64,000 nucleotides of DNA from Vitrella brassicaformis (lineage: Eukaryota; Sar; Vitrellaceae), in contig CDMY01000385.1 in the NCBI GenBank assembly GCA_001179505.1, positions 62,001 to 126,000 of the forward strand, given 5' to 3'. The position numbers and the translations under genes are program-made. Below are positions 1 to 9,833 of the stretch, piece by piece. The number at the start of each line of letters is the position of its first letter. Position 1 is the stretch's first letter. Under the pieces are notes generated by a model, which saw only the letters and a program-made list of their open reading frames with translations, was not told where the DNA came from and searched no databases.

Positions 1-1209
1 CGCCTGAGGTCGTGCAGTTCTAGGCGGTGGTCGCCCGGGTAGCCCGCCGCTATGGGCCCTGCCTCGGGCACCCTGGAGGGGTGGACGGCCACGATGGATG
101 ACCGGTCCGTCCATGCCAGGTCGCTGCCGCCCTTGTGGATCTTGCCCTGTGTGACCACACACGGAGGAACACACACACAGACACACAAACATGACATGCA
201 GCTGACGACTCACTAAGTCACTGCGCCGGGCTGTGTGTGTGGGGGTCTGTGAGCATGTGGTGGATGCGCTGCACGCGTCACTTACGACGAGTCTGTCGTT
301 AGTGTACTTGCCGATGTGGACTTCGCCCGTGACATCCCCCGCAGCGAAGTAGCCGTCTTCGCTGACACTCAAGGACGTGCACCTGACCACACACACGTCC
401 GTCCGGTCCGACACGGCTGGCTGGGGGGATGGATCGAATGACCTACCTACCAGAACTGGTCCTTATAACCGTTGTCGATCCAGCAGCAGCGGAGGTAACG
501 ATTCTCCTGGATGTTCCACACACGCACCGAATGAGCCTCTGCGCCAGTCAGTCAGTCAGTCACCCACGCAGGCAAAGCAAACCAACACACCACACCACAC
601 CACAACACAACACAGCACAACACATCCACCGATAAACAAAAGGCAAGGCGCCCGGCCACCCAAACCAATGGCTGACCCTTTTGTCCCTTCTGTGAGGGTG
701 TGTGCATGGTTTTGGTGGCCATGATGGTGACCTCCTTCTCCCGCGGGATGAACTGCAGCAGCTGCACCCCGTGCTTCTTGGACTGAAGCGTCTGCGCGCT
801 GACCATGTCCAATGTCGTGTCGCCATCGTCGTCTTTGCTGATCAATCAATCGACAGCAACCAACAGTCCTCGAACTGTGGGTGGTTGGTGCGTTGGTTGC
901 TATGGCGCGTGGCAGGCTTGAATGAATGCTTACGTACTTGATCCTGACTTTGTATGTGTGGGCGGTGTCGTCGTCGGAGGAGCTGACGAGCAGCTGGCTG
1001 TCGTGCGGGCACCACGACAGCGAGTTGAGCCGCAAATCGTTGTCCAGGAACTTGCGGTAGAATCGATAGCTGCACAACACAGCACAGGGAGTGAGATAGA
1101 TGCAGATCAATTACACAATGTGTGGTTCACCCTATCTATCTGTGGGTGAATGCTCTTCATCTCACTCTGATGGTCGCGGCGGCTTCTTCTCCAACCCATC
1201 GACGTCCAT
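1..1209 (-). CDS. WDR82/Swd2-like WD40 repeat protein, 3' part missing
   Basis: WDR82/Swd2 is a beta-propeller subunit of the Set1/COMPASS H3K4 methyltransferase and of Pol II termination complexes, acting in the nucleus. Reading leftwards, exons are about 1209-1166, 1069-938, 837-677, 538-451, 382-286 and 146 to the edge, all in phase. The start MDVDGLEKKPP gives a short tail before the first blade (FLDNDLRLNSLSW, then LLVSSSDDDTAHTYK). The next blade has SKKHGVQLLQF, equivalent to the SKKYG of Swd2/WDR82. Then come VRVWNIQENRYLRC and PIAAGYPGDHRLELHDLR, which match the order of blades in WDR82. About 190 residues are visible; the family usually has about 310, so the rest lies left of the window. 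The donor near 677 is the weakest junction. It is divergent from the DUF1254 gene, with 163 bp between start codons. It could be another small WD40 protein, but the motif order favours WDR82. Confidence 0.62.
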
Positions 1210-1372
1210 TACTCCCTCGCTCGAAGGAAGTTTGCGACCCGAGGGCTTAGGAACAAGCGTCTCGTCAAACCCATAACCGACCGAGGGTGTGGCCGCATTA
1301 AACAGCAGCACAGTCAGATCTGCGCTTCTGCGCACGTGTGTTTGGTAGCGCTTCTTCTCGGCACTGCAAGCG
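1210..1372. promoter_or_regulatory. Probable bidirectional promoter, WDR82-like / DUF1254 genes
   Basis: Only 163 bp separate two divergent start codons, so both promoters and both 5' leaders must lie here or overlap the genes. I see no TATA box or other recognised core element. The minus-strand reading frame stays open through this stretch, so a longer WDR82-like N-terminus cannot be excluded. Confidence 0.4.
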
Positions 1373-3607
1373 ATGAGTGATCTCTCTGACGCCGAAATCG
1401 TCCGCCTCGGCAGCGAGGCATATGTGTTCGGGTGAGTCAGTCAGTATGTGCCTGATCGGATTGTCATGTGTGGTGGGTGGTGGGGAAAGGGGAGGGAAGG
1501 CAATGAATGAACGCCTTGGCGAACGCGTGTGCGCCTCTCTCTCCTCTGCAGGTATCCCCTGGTGCTTATGCAGCTGACCAAGCTCAACCTGAGCAAAGAG
1601 GTACCTGCTGGGCTGGGCTGGGCTGTGTTGTGTTGTGTGAGCGAGGGTGCTGTCACTGCCGTGTCGATGACTGCATGCACGGAAACAAAAACACTGGTGG
1701 TTGCTGTGCTGACTGACGCCTGCGCCCTATCCTATCTGTTTCCTTGCTGCAGCCCAACAAGTTCCACCACATGTTCAAGACGCCTGATCACAACTTCCGC
1801 CAAGTGAGCTGCACACTCAGCAGCCGCCCACGCCACGCACATCGCATGTGTCGACACATGGCGTTCTTGGCCTGTACCCCTTTGTGGTATTTTTCCAGGT
1901 GGTGAAGCCGAACAATGACACGCTCTACTCGACAGCTTTCCTCGACCTCACCGCAGGCCCTGTGGTGGTCTCGGTGCCCGACACGAATGGCAGATACTAC
2001 CTCATTCAGTGCATGGTGAGGGAGAGGCAGGGAAACACATACACACGGATGGATGGATGGATGCCCCTTCTGTCTGTCTCCTATGTGCCGTCTGTCTGCA
2101 TCTGCAGGACGCCTGGAGCAACGTCTTCGAGTCGATCGGCACGCGCACCACCGGCAACAAGGAGGGCCACTTCGCCTTCTGCGGCCCCTCATTCAAGGGC
2201 ACCCTCACAGGCGCCCCCAAGAACGTCACGCGCGTCGACTGCCCCACCAGCATGGCGTGGCTCATCGGCAGGGCGCAGCTCAATGGCCCTGACGACGTGC
2301 CGGCGGTCAACGCGATGCAGAGGAAGCTGGGCATGACCAAGTGGGAGGCGTTTGTGGCTGGCAAGGTGGACACCGAGGGACTCGACGCCTTCGCTCTTCC
2401 CAAGAAGGGCGAGCCCAAGGAGGTAATAAGGTGTTGGGGGAGGAGAGAGGCACATGAATCGACGGATGATTAGAGTGCGGTGGATCGAGTGTCTGTGTGT
2501 GTGCAGGAGGTTGCGGACATGTCTGCGTCGAAATTCTTCGGCACGTTGGCAGAGCTGATGAAGGACAACCCCCCAGCGCCAGCCGATGCAGCCATGGAAG
2601 CCGACCTCAAGAAACTCGGTAAGACGATGGAATGAAACCACAACCAGGTATCTCGACGCCCAGACACGCACATATGCATGCCATCCCCTGACTGACGCAG
2701 GCATCGTTGCCGGCGAGCCGTTCAAGCCCTCCGACCACGTGCTGCGTGTGCTGAGCGAGGAGAGCATCCCGACCGGCAAGAAGAAGCTAGGTGAGCTGCC
2801 CGGAGAGCCGCCAAAGCACTCCAACGGCTGGATAAACGCAGAGGAAACATTTCCGATCGGCAGCTACGGAAAGGACTACCACGCAAGGGCATTCATTGCG
2901 CTGCTAGGTAGGGTAGGTGGGTGGGTATTTATAGCAAGGCACCAACGCAGGACAGGCGGCACTGGATCGGCACCCTTGTGCGTGTGCGGTCAGGTTTCGG
3001 TGCCAATCTCCGCCAGGATGCCGTGTATCCGATGCTCAATCGGGACAGCGAGGGTCGCCCCCTGTCGACGTTGGCTGACGGAGCCGAGGCCCCCCTGGTG
3101 GCCTACAAGCTGCACTTCCCACTCGGCACCATACCGCCAGTGCAGGTGGGAGTGGGGAGTGAGTGGGGCAGGGAGACCGGTGTGGTGGGTCCATCTTGTC
3201 CATCCTGCCTGCCTGCCTGTACGCCCTGGATGTGTGGTGTTGTGTGACGTAGGCATTCTGGAGCCTGACGCTGTACGATGCCGCGGACTATCTGTCCGAG
3301 AACCCCATCAACCGTTTCTGCATCGGCGACCGTGACAAACTCGAGTATGCAGCGGACGGCTCCCTCACCCTGACCATCTCACACGAGGCACCCAAGGACC
3401 AGCCGCAGGCCAACTGGCTGCCGGCACCCAAGGGAGTCTTCTCAATCGTGCTGCGCCTGGTGAGAGAGCCAGAGGCTTGGATGGATGGATGGATGGATGC
3501 CGCATCTCTCTGCTGCTGTCTGTCTGCATATATCGCATCTGCAGTATTGGCCGAAGCAATCGGTCGTCGAGGGACTCTGGACGCCGCCGCCCCTCGTCAG
3601 GGCGTGA
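1373..3607 (+). CDS. DUF1254/DUF1214 domain protein
   Basis: This is a two-domain protein of unknown biochemical function, a family abundant in bacteria and patchy in algae and fungi. Ten exons give about 440 residues. The start [20 protein letters not shown] matches the usual N-terminus of the family, which begins directly at the DUF1254 helix. DUF1254 spans about residues 1-200 ([13 protein letters not shown], then [19 protein letters not shown], typical signatures). DUF1214 occupies the C-terminal 130 residues ([20 protein letters not shown], then [20 protein letters not shown], ending [21 protein letters not shown]-stop). The last exon starts at 3545 and stops at TGA 3605-3607. There is no signal peptide, unlike many bacterial members, so a cytosolic location is inferred. 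It is divergent from the WDR82-like gene and convergent with the coiled-coil gene. Introns show it is a settled nuclear gene; an ancient bacterial origin is possible. Confidence 0.9.
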
Positions 3608-4111
3608 CCGAGAGGGCAGGTGGGTGCGGTGCGACAATGAGCGATGCCGATTCGCCTTTCTTTAGTATGCATGTAGTCCGTCGCTTGTCGCACGACCTGC
3701 CGTCACGGCGCCTTTTTCGTATGGTGGCTGCTTGTGGGTATAGGACGTTTTGATGTGGGTATGGTGTGGTGGGCAGGCAGAGGCGAGAGATTGATAGTCA
3801 GTGCAGTACCATGGGATGCAATATATAGGCCATCATAGCAGTCATAATTATTATGTGTCTCCGTGAGATGCCTTTTTTCAATGGCAGCAAGGGAATGCGA
3901 CGACGGGGTGACCATGACTTGCAGACAGTGCAGAGAAGCCCGTTGGAAGAGTAGTGAGACAGACGGTAGCTGACGGTACGTACGATGCGTGTGATCAAGT
4001 GACGAGACACGACCCCTACGCCTCGATATGCAACACCTGCGTGTCAAACCGGTTCACGTGCCGCATCAGACTCAATGCCACGGACAGAGAAATACAGCCA
4101 GAGAACGGGCA
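3608..4111. other. Intergenic, convergent 3' ends, no gene seen
   Basis: About 500 bp lie between the stop codons of two convergent genes. Short open frames here have no recognisable protein features. The stretch is less GC-rich than the exons and presumably holds both 3' UTRs. Confidence 0.5.
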
Positions 4112-6903
4112 TCACGGGACAGGGATAAGGTATACAGCTTTCAACACGTCCCCAGCGTCGGGATGATCGCGAAGTTGGTGAATTCTCGCAACGCGCTGCC
4201 TGTCAATCTCAGCCCATCGCACAGCCCTCCTCAGTTCCAGCTGAAGCCACTCCATCTGCTTCTTAATGGCAGCGTCTCTCTCTCGTGCTTCCGACTCCTG
4301 CATTGCATCGATACATGCATGCAGCCAGCGGTTGGGTCGTCATCTTGTTGTTCGAGGGAGAGACATAATGCTTTTGTTTTTTTTTTGTTTGTTACCTTTT
4401 GTGCGCTTTTCCCTTCATACCGCCTTTTGGCCAATGCGACTCGCTTTGCTCGATCCTGAATACCAGACAACTCAAGAGCTAATGGCGTGCTGGTGGCTGG
4501 CTGGTTCTCCTTCTCTTTCGAACCTTCTGTATCCTGTCGAGTAGAAGCACTGTCTCCTCCTGTAGACGATCCTCGGGCAAATGAGCGGTGATAGCTATTG
4601 CCGCCCTGCCCCTGCACACAGACGTATACATACCATCAGATTGCCAGCCAGCCAGCCCCCCAGTTCTGTCCCTCGATCTCACTTGGCTGCCTGTGGTGAG
4701 GGCGGCGCACTCTGCGACGGCGCACTTGCAGGTGCCGACATGATTGCTGCCACGGACGCCCGTGCACTGGGTGACACGCTAGATTGCCGCCGACTGAAGA
4801 GCTATAAAGCGAAACAAATGAGACGAAGATGCAGCCAGCTGTCGTGATGTCTCCATCTGCATACATACCTTCTTGTACGTGGGTGATGCGGCGCCAATTC
4901 CTGATGCAGTGGGCGAGAGAACTGGTGGAGAGACCACGACAGGGGTGGCCTCCTTCGCGACGATGACCCCTGCGGCTGCGTCGGCCTTTTCTTGATCACG
5001 CTGCCGGATACTCTGCTCACGAAGCTCTCGCAAAGAGTCCTGGAAAAATGAGAAGACATGAGACACAATGCAGTGGCAATAGCCACTGAATCCCCTTGGC
5101 GTGGCACACCTGCGCCTTCCGCTCAGTGTAGCGCTCTTTCCTCCGCTTCTCACGGGCTTCGACCAGCACTCGTTTGCGGCTCTCCAGCTCCTTCAATCGG
5201 GCGACTTCCCTCTCTCTCTGCACCGCTTTCAGCTGCTGTGCCCTCTTGAACTCTGCAATGCGTCTTTTCCTGTCTCTGGCCTCTTCAGCGGCCTCCCTTC
5301 GCCTCTCCAGCTCCTCTTGACGGACCTCGTTGACAGCCCTCAGCTGCAGATATGACGAACAGAATGGTTTGCCCTGTCCACCGTAGCTAGCTACAATTGG
5401 GGCGGTAGGTACCTTTGCCATTTCTCTGTGTCTTATGTGCATGTCGACGAGTGCGTGTGCCTTCCTCTCGGCCCTGTCCTCCTCCGCTTTTCGCTTTTCC
5501 TCGAGCTTCTGATCGCGCCACTCCAGGTACTCAAGCTCACGCTGCTTCTCCATCTCACGAATCGCCTGGATGCGGTCCTCGCGACGGCGGCCCAAACGCT
5601 CCCGGCGGTCTCGCTCCTGCTGCTGCTTGGCCTTCAGCGCTGCCGCATCGGCCACCGCCTTCCTGAGTGAATGAATCAATGAATGAGACGTGTGATTCTC
5701 CCCCGTGAGCTTGTGTCTACTGGACGCTCACTTGGCGAGTTCTTCTTGTTTGGGAGCCTCTTGTTCAGCTCGTTCCTGCTCAGTCAGGGCTTCTCCCCGC
5801 TGCGGCTCCTCTGTGAGGTGCTTCTTTCGCTCCTCCTCGGCCTGCAGCCAGAGGGGCTTCTTCTTGGCCTCCTTTATCTCGTCTACCGCATGTGCCTCCT
5901 TGCAACGCTCCGCCTGGACGCTGCCAAGCAGACAGAAACAGGGGAGTGAGCAGACATGAATGACATGGATTGTGACTGATGCATACTTATATGTACCGTT
6001 TGATCTCCTGTAGGCGGCCGATGCGCTCTGCTCGCTCAGTGTCGAGCTTCTGACTGCGGGCGGCGGCCTTCATCTGCTCGATACGCCGCTTCTCTTTTAG
6101 CTCCTGGAGGAATACCCGCCGGGCCCTCTCGCTCTTGACGAGGTAGGCCTGCTGTTTGAATTCATCTTCCTTGTCCAGATCCTGCATGCAATCAATGACA
6201 GACAGGCAGTGACAATCGCAATGCCGACTGACTGACCAATCGGACGATATGACAGACAGCAACTTACACTCTTGATTTTGGCTTTGTCTGACGGCGGAAC
6301 TCCCGGCCGGCCAGTGGCTTTACGAGGGTATGTCACAAGCTCCCCGGGATCGACGTCAGCCTCGGTCGCGACGGCCAACTGCCAAGGCAGAGAGGAGGAA
6401 AGAGTCAACTGGTGTCCCTGGTTTCAGCCTGCAGCCTGCCTCCCCTACCACTCGTTTCGACGGCGTCTCCCAGAGGAAGTCCAGGCGGCCGATGAGCCAG
6501 TGGAAGCGGGCGTCTTGGTTGGCCCGGTTCATTAGGTCTCGGTTGTATTTGAAGAGGTCGTCAAAGTCGTGGTATGAGTACCTGACGAGCGACGTCTCAC
6601 CCGTCTCCAGCTCGAACACTGCAAAGATGTAGCAGCTCTGCTCCGCGTTCTCATACACGTGACACACGCAGTAGTCCGAGCCAATCTTGCGACCCTCCGA
6701 ATACACTAACTGCCCGTCAACGTGTACCTGCGTGCAGATCATGAAGAGCCAGACACAGATGCAGATCAGTGGATGGCGGTCGGTGAGAACGTGCTGCCAG
6801 CAATGCAGACCTCTTTTGGTGTGATGGTGGAATACGTGAGCTTTTCATTCTCGCTCTGTGTCGGCGGCTGGAAGCCGAGAGGAGATGGCAAGGTCACAGA
6901 CAT
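4112..6903 (-). CDS. Charged coiled-coil protein with an unrecognised globular N-terminus
   Basis: About ten to eleven exons encode roughly 650-700 residues. The chosen start (MSVTLPSPLGFQPPTQSENE, ATG 6903-6901) splices in phase (donor after TITPKE, acceptor before VHVDGQLVYSEG). Residues about 30-140 form a compact, non-repetitive domain (VCHVYENAEQSCYIFAVFEL, then RYSYHDFDDLFKYNRDLM, then FHWLIGRLDFLWETPSKRVV). From about residue 170 to 480 the protein is an Arg/Glu/Lys-rich helix (for example RRERLGRRREDRIQAIREME), a trichohyalin-like coiled coil. A Ser/Ala/Pro-rich linker follows, then a final helical stretch (KQMEWLQLELRRAVRWAEID). Such architecture is common in ciliary and cytoskeletal proteins, and a flagellar dynein is encoded in the same window, but a ciliary role is only inference. 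The family was not recognised. Confidence 0.75.
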
Positions 6904-7026
6904 GATGGATGAAAGGCTCCTTGAAGAGATGTACTCAAGTCGCGCTGCAACAAACAAACTTCGAGACTGGGGGCGTGGGGGCGAGTGCAGGCTTGGAACC
7001 AAAGAGAGAGAAAGAAAAAAACAAAA
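6904..7026. promoter_or_regulatory. Probable bidirectional promoter, coiled-coil / unknown genes
   Basis: A 123-bp gap separates divergent start codons. It contains a purine-rich run on the plus strand just before the downstream ATG (about 7002-7026). No classical core element was seen. Confidence 0.4.
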
Positions 7027-9833
7027 ATGCTGCCTCTTTCACCGCCTTCCCGCTACCCTGCCTCGCCCTCGGCCTTCGGCCCACTTCCGTCCCCTCGGCA
7101 CGACCACCACCCCTCACCCCCACTACCACCACCACCCGTCTTCGGCCCTCCGCTCTCGCCCCTCTCTCCCCACCCCTACAGCCCCACCACGGCCGGCCCA
7201 TCCCCGAGGGGATTCTTCCTTGATCCGTCCCTCGTCTATGACCCCCAGCTGTATGGCGAGGACGAGGACACATTCCGCTTTTCCACAACTCCGCTCCCCG
7301 ACTTCCCCATCCCCGAGAGGGACCGTCGGCACCTGTACTTCTACGACGACTGTGAGGTGGATTGGGACCGGGAGGACAAATGGAGGTTTGCTGCCAACCG
7401 GAAAAAGACCCACAAGAACCTCTCATGGGAATTGGTACGCATGCATGGGGTGGGTGGGGGGAAGGAAAAGACAGACAACAAATCGAGAGGACCACCCCAC
7501 GCTTGTTGATGTGACGTGCATGGATGGCCTCGTCTTTCAGAATGAGGAAATCGAGAGGACAAGGCGCGATCGCCTCCGTGAGGAAACCGAGGAGGCCCCT
7601 TCAGACCACTGGCAGCAGCGCCAGATGGAAGCCCCACCGCAGACATCAGCGGCTGGCTCAGCATACGGTGCACCGGCCGGTGCATCGGGAGGCACGTCGG
7701 CATACGTTGTGTCAGGGGCCGCCTCCGAGGCCTCATCCCAGCAGCAGCGCCGCATGTCTCGCGGGCCGACCTACGCCCAGGACAGAGAGGATCGCCCCCG
7801 GTACACCGACCCGTTCACAGAGGAGTTCATGGCAGCCGGGCCCCAACGTGGTATCCGACCAGTGGCGTACCCTCCGAAGAAGTCCACGGTGCCACGATCC
7901 ACCTCGGTGGGGGAGAGATGCAGCCAAGCAAGGAGACACCACATACGACATCCGCCCGTCTGCATCGGTGTCGTGTGTTGTGCGCTGCAGATGGCCAGCT
8001 ACCAGTCTGAGGAGGCCAGGGGTCTACCTCCCCAACAAGGCGTGTGTCTCTCAATCTTCAGCTGTTGCTGCCCCGGACCAGAGGTGCGCCCGCCCAAAGA
8101 GACGGGGAGGTCGGGACCGACGGACGCCGATGGATCGTACTGGGATGAGGAGGAGGAGAGATACTCTCAGCGCCAGCCAGGGAGGGAGCAGGCCAAGGGA
8201 GGAGGAGTCATGGGTTGGCTCTGTCCGGGTTTTGTCAATTGGTGGTCCAGCGTCGAATGGATCCCCAAAGACGGGAACGTCATGCACAACAGAGGAGGAG
8301 GCAGCAAGATCGGCATGCCCGATGACGTCTTCGAGACAGATCAGGAGCTGCAATTTAAGCCGCGAATTGACTTCTACCCACCACCACCCCAAGACACCAC
8401 AACCGACCAGCGCAAAGGAGTAGGCCCCACACAGCCAGCCAGCCAGCAGCGGTCCCAGCACATCTTGTCTCTCCTGTCTGTATCTGTCACTTTGGTCTTC
8501 AGGCAGAAAGGGGGCCTGCGCGGATGCCATCACACGTTCTCACCGATCGCGTGAAGGCCCAGATCGACTCATCACTGCAGTTGACAGAGGAGGGCATCGT
8601 GCCAAAGGAGCGCCAGAGAGATGGAGGGCGTGATGCATCGAAGGGAGTTCGCTTCGAGGGGAATGGTCGTGGTGGACAGTATCATCAGACTCAGCTGGCA
8701 GGGGAGGAGCGAGGGAATGGCATTCCCCGAGACATGAGCGATGTGGAGGGATCTCGTGGCGACGACAGACAGGGAAGACCGCCCGTGCTGGACACGTACT
8801 TGCATGAGACACAGCAGCAGGCTCAAGCTGGATCATCAGTCGCAACCAAGTGCGTCAGCTCAGGCAGGGAAGGATGAGGGGCAGCTGAGGCTTCTTTTCT
8901 CTGTGTGTGTCCACTCAGCGGTCAGGTCAAGAGCCCTCATCAGATGGAGCCCTTCATTCCGGCTCCCTACGGCCATTCAGAGGAGCACGAGTGGCCCCGT
9001 GAAGACAGGGACAGAGACAGACAGGAGGCCGGCAGCCCCGCCAATCTGGGGCGGCTGATGCCAGCACCACCCACTCCTCAGTTCATCGACCCCAACGCGC
9101 TGCTTGCGCCAGGTGACAATGTGGATCAGCGTCGGGTGACAATGTCGGATCGCAGTGGGTCCGACATTGGTGAGAGTGACATCGCATCGCAGAGCCCTGG
9201 TGGCGGCTCGCCGCACCGCCGGAGCGTTCAGTTTGAGGACGAGTCGGGCAATGGGGAGAAGCGTGGGTCGGGGTGGATGCGGCAGGTGGGCGGGATGATC
9301 ACTTCGTGGATGACGGGCAGGGGAAACGGCCACTCCGCGGAACTCGCCGAACAAAGGAGACGCAGGTACGTACCACGCACAGAAACATACATATGGAGTG
9401 CGGCTGTGTTGTGTTGTGTGTATTCTGCCTGCAGCATGTCCATGGCAATTGATCCACACCCTGTCGATTATTCAGCAGCTTTTCAGGGCCGCCTCGGGGG
9501 TTCCTCGTACGACTACCCTGCAGCAGAACAAGGACCCCGCAGCCCCCGTCAGCAACAAGGTGGGCAAACAAACAACATACACCTCACAGACTCACCAAGC
9601 CACACCTGACGATGTCATTCATGTAATGGTTGGTCCTCTGTGGGTGCGTTGGTTGTGTGTCTCAGGTGCTCAGCAGCAGCACTTTGAGCGGCGAAGACTC
9701 CGCAAGTCTTCCCGAGGTATGGCACCTGACAGCTAAGGGAGCGCGTGTCGAGCATGTCTCACCTCATGATCTGACAGGGCCCGACGGCAAGTACCTGCCA
9801 CCCACCTTCCCTCTGCCGTCGCGAGACCGTTAA
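7027..9833 (+). CDS. Unrecognised proline-rich and acidic protein
   Basis: About eight exons give roughly 740 residues. The first ATG in frame (7027) opens a Pro/Ser-rich N-terminus (about residues 1-65), followed by a denser segment (FFLDPSLVYDPQLYGEDEDTF, then RRHLYFYDDCEVDWDREDKW) that ends at a donor near 7435. Exon two begins NEEIERTRRDRLREETEEAP. A cysteine cluster (SIFSCCCPGPEV) near the middle could be palmitoylated or bind metal. It is followed by GWLCPGFVNWWSSVEWIPKD. Later exons are low-complexity and charged, with a short amphipathic stretch (GWMRQVGGMITSWMTGRG). The last exon ends GPDGKYLPPTFPLPSRDR-stop (TAA 9831-9833). No catalytic motif or known domain was recognised. The Trp-rich and Tyr-rich segments look structured; the rest looks disordered. 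It is divergent from the coiled-coil gene. Confidence 0.68.

Noticed and set aside
556-1110. 184-codon minus-strand frame as a separate gene.
   Set aside because: It contains one WDR82-like exon (938-1069) read through flanking introns into out-of-frame sequence.
6722-8554. A 610-codon uninterrupted frame suggesting a single-exon gene starting at 6722.
   Set aside because: Its first part runs antisense through the first exons of the coiled-coil gene and in the wrong frame through exon one of the 7027 gene; only its middle part (7541-8420) is used as exons.
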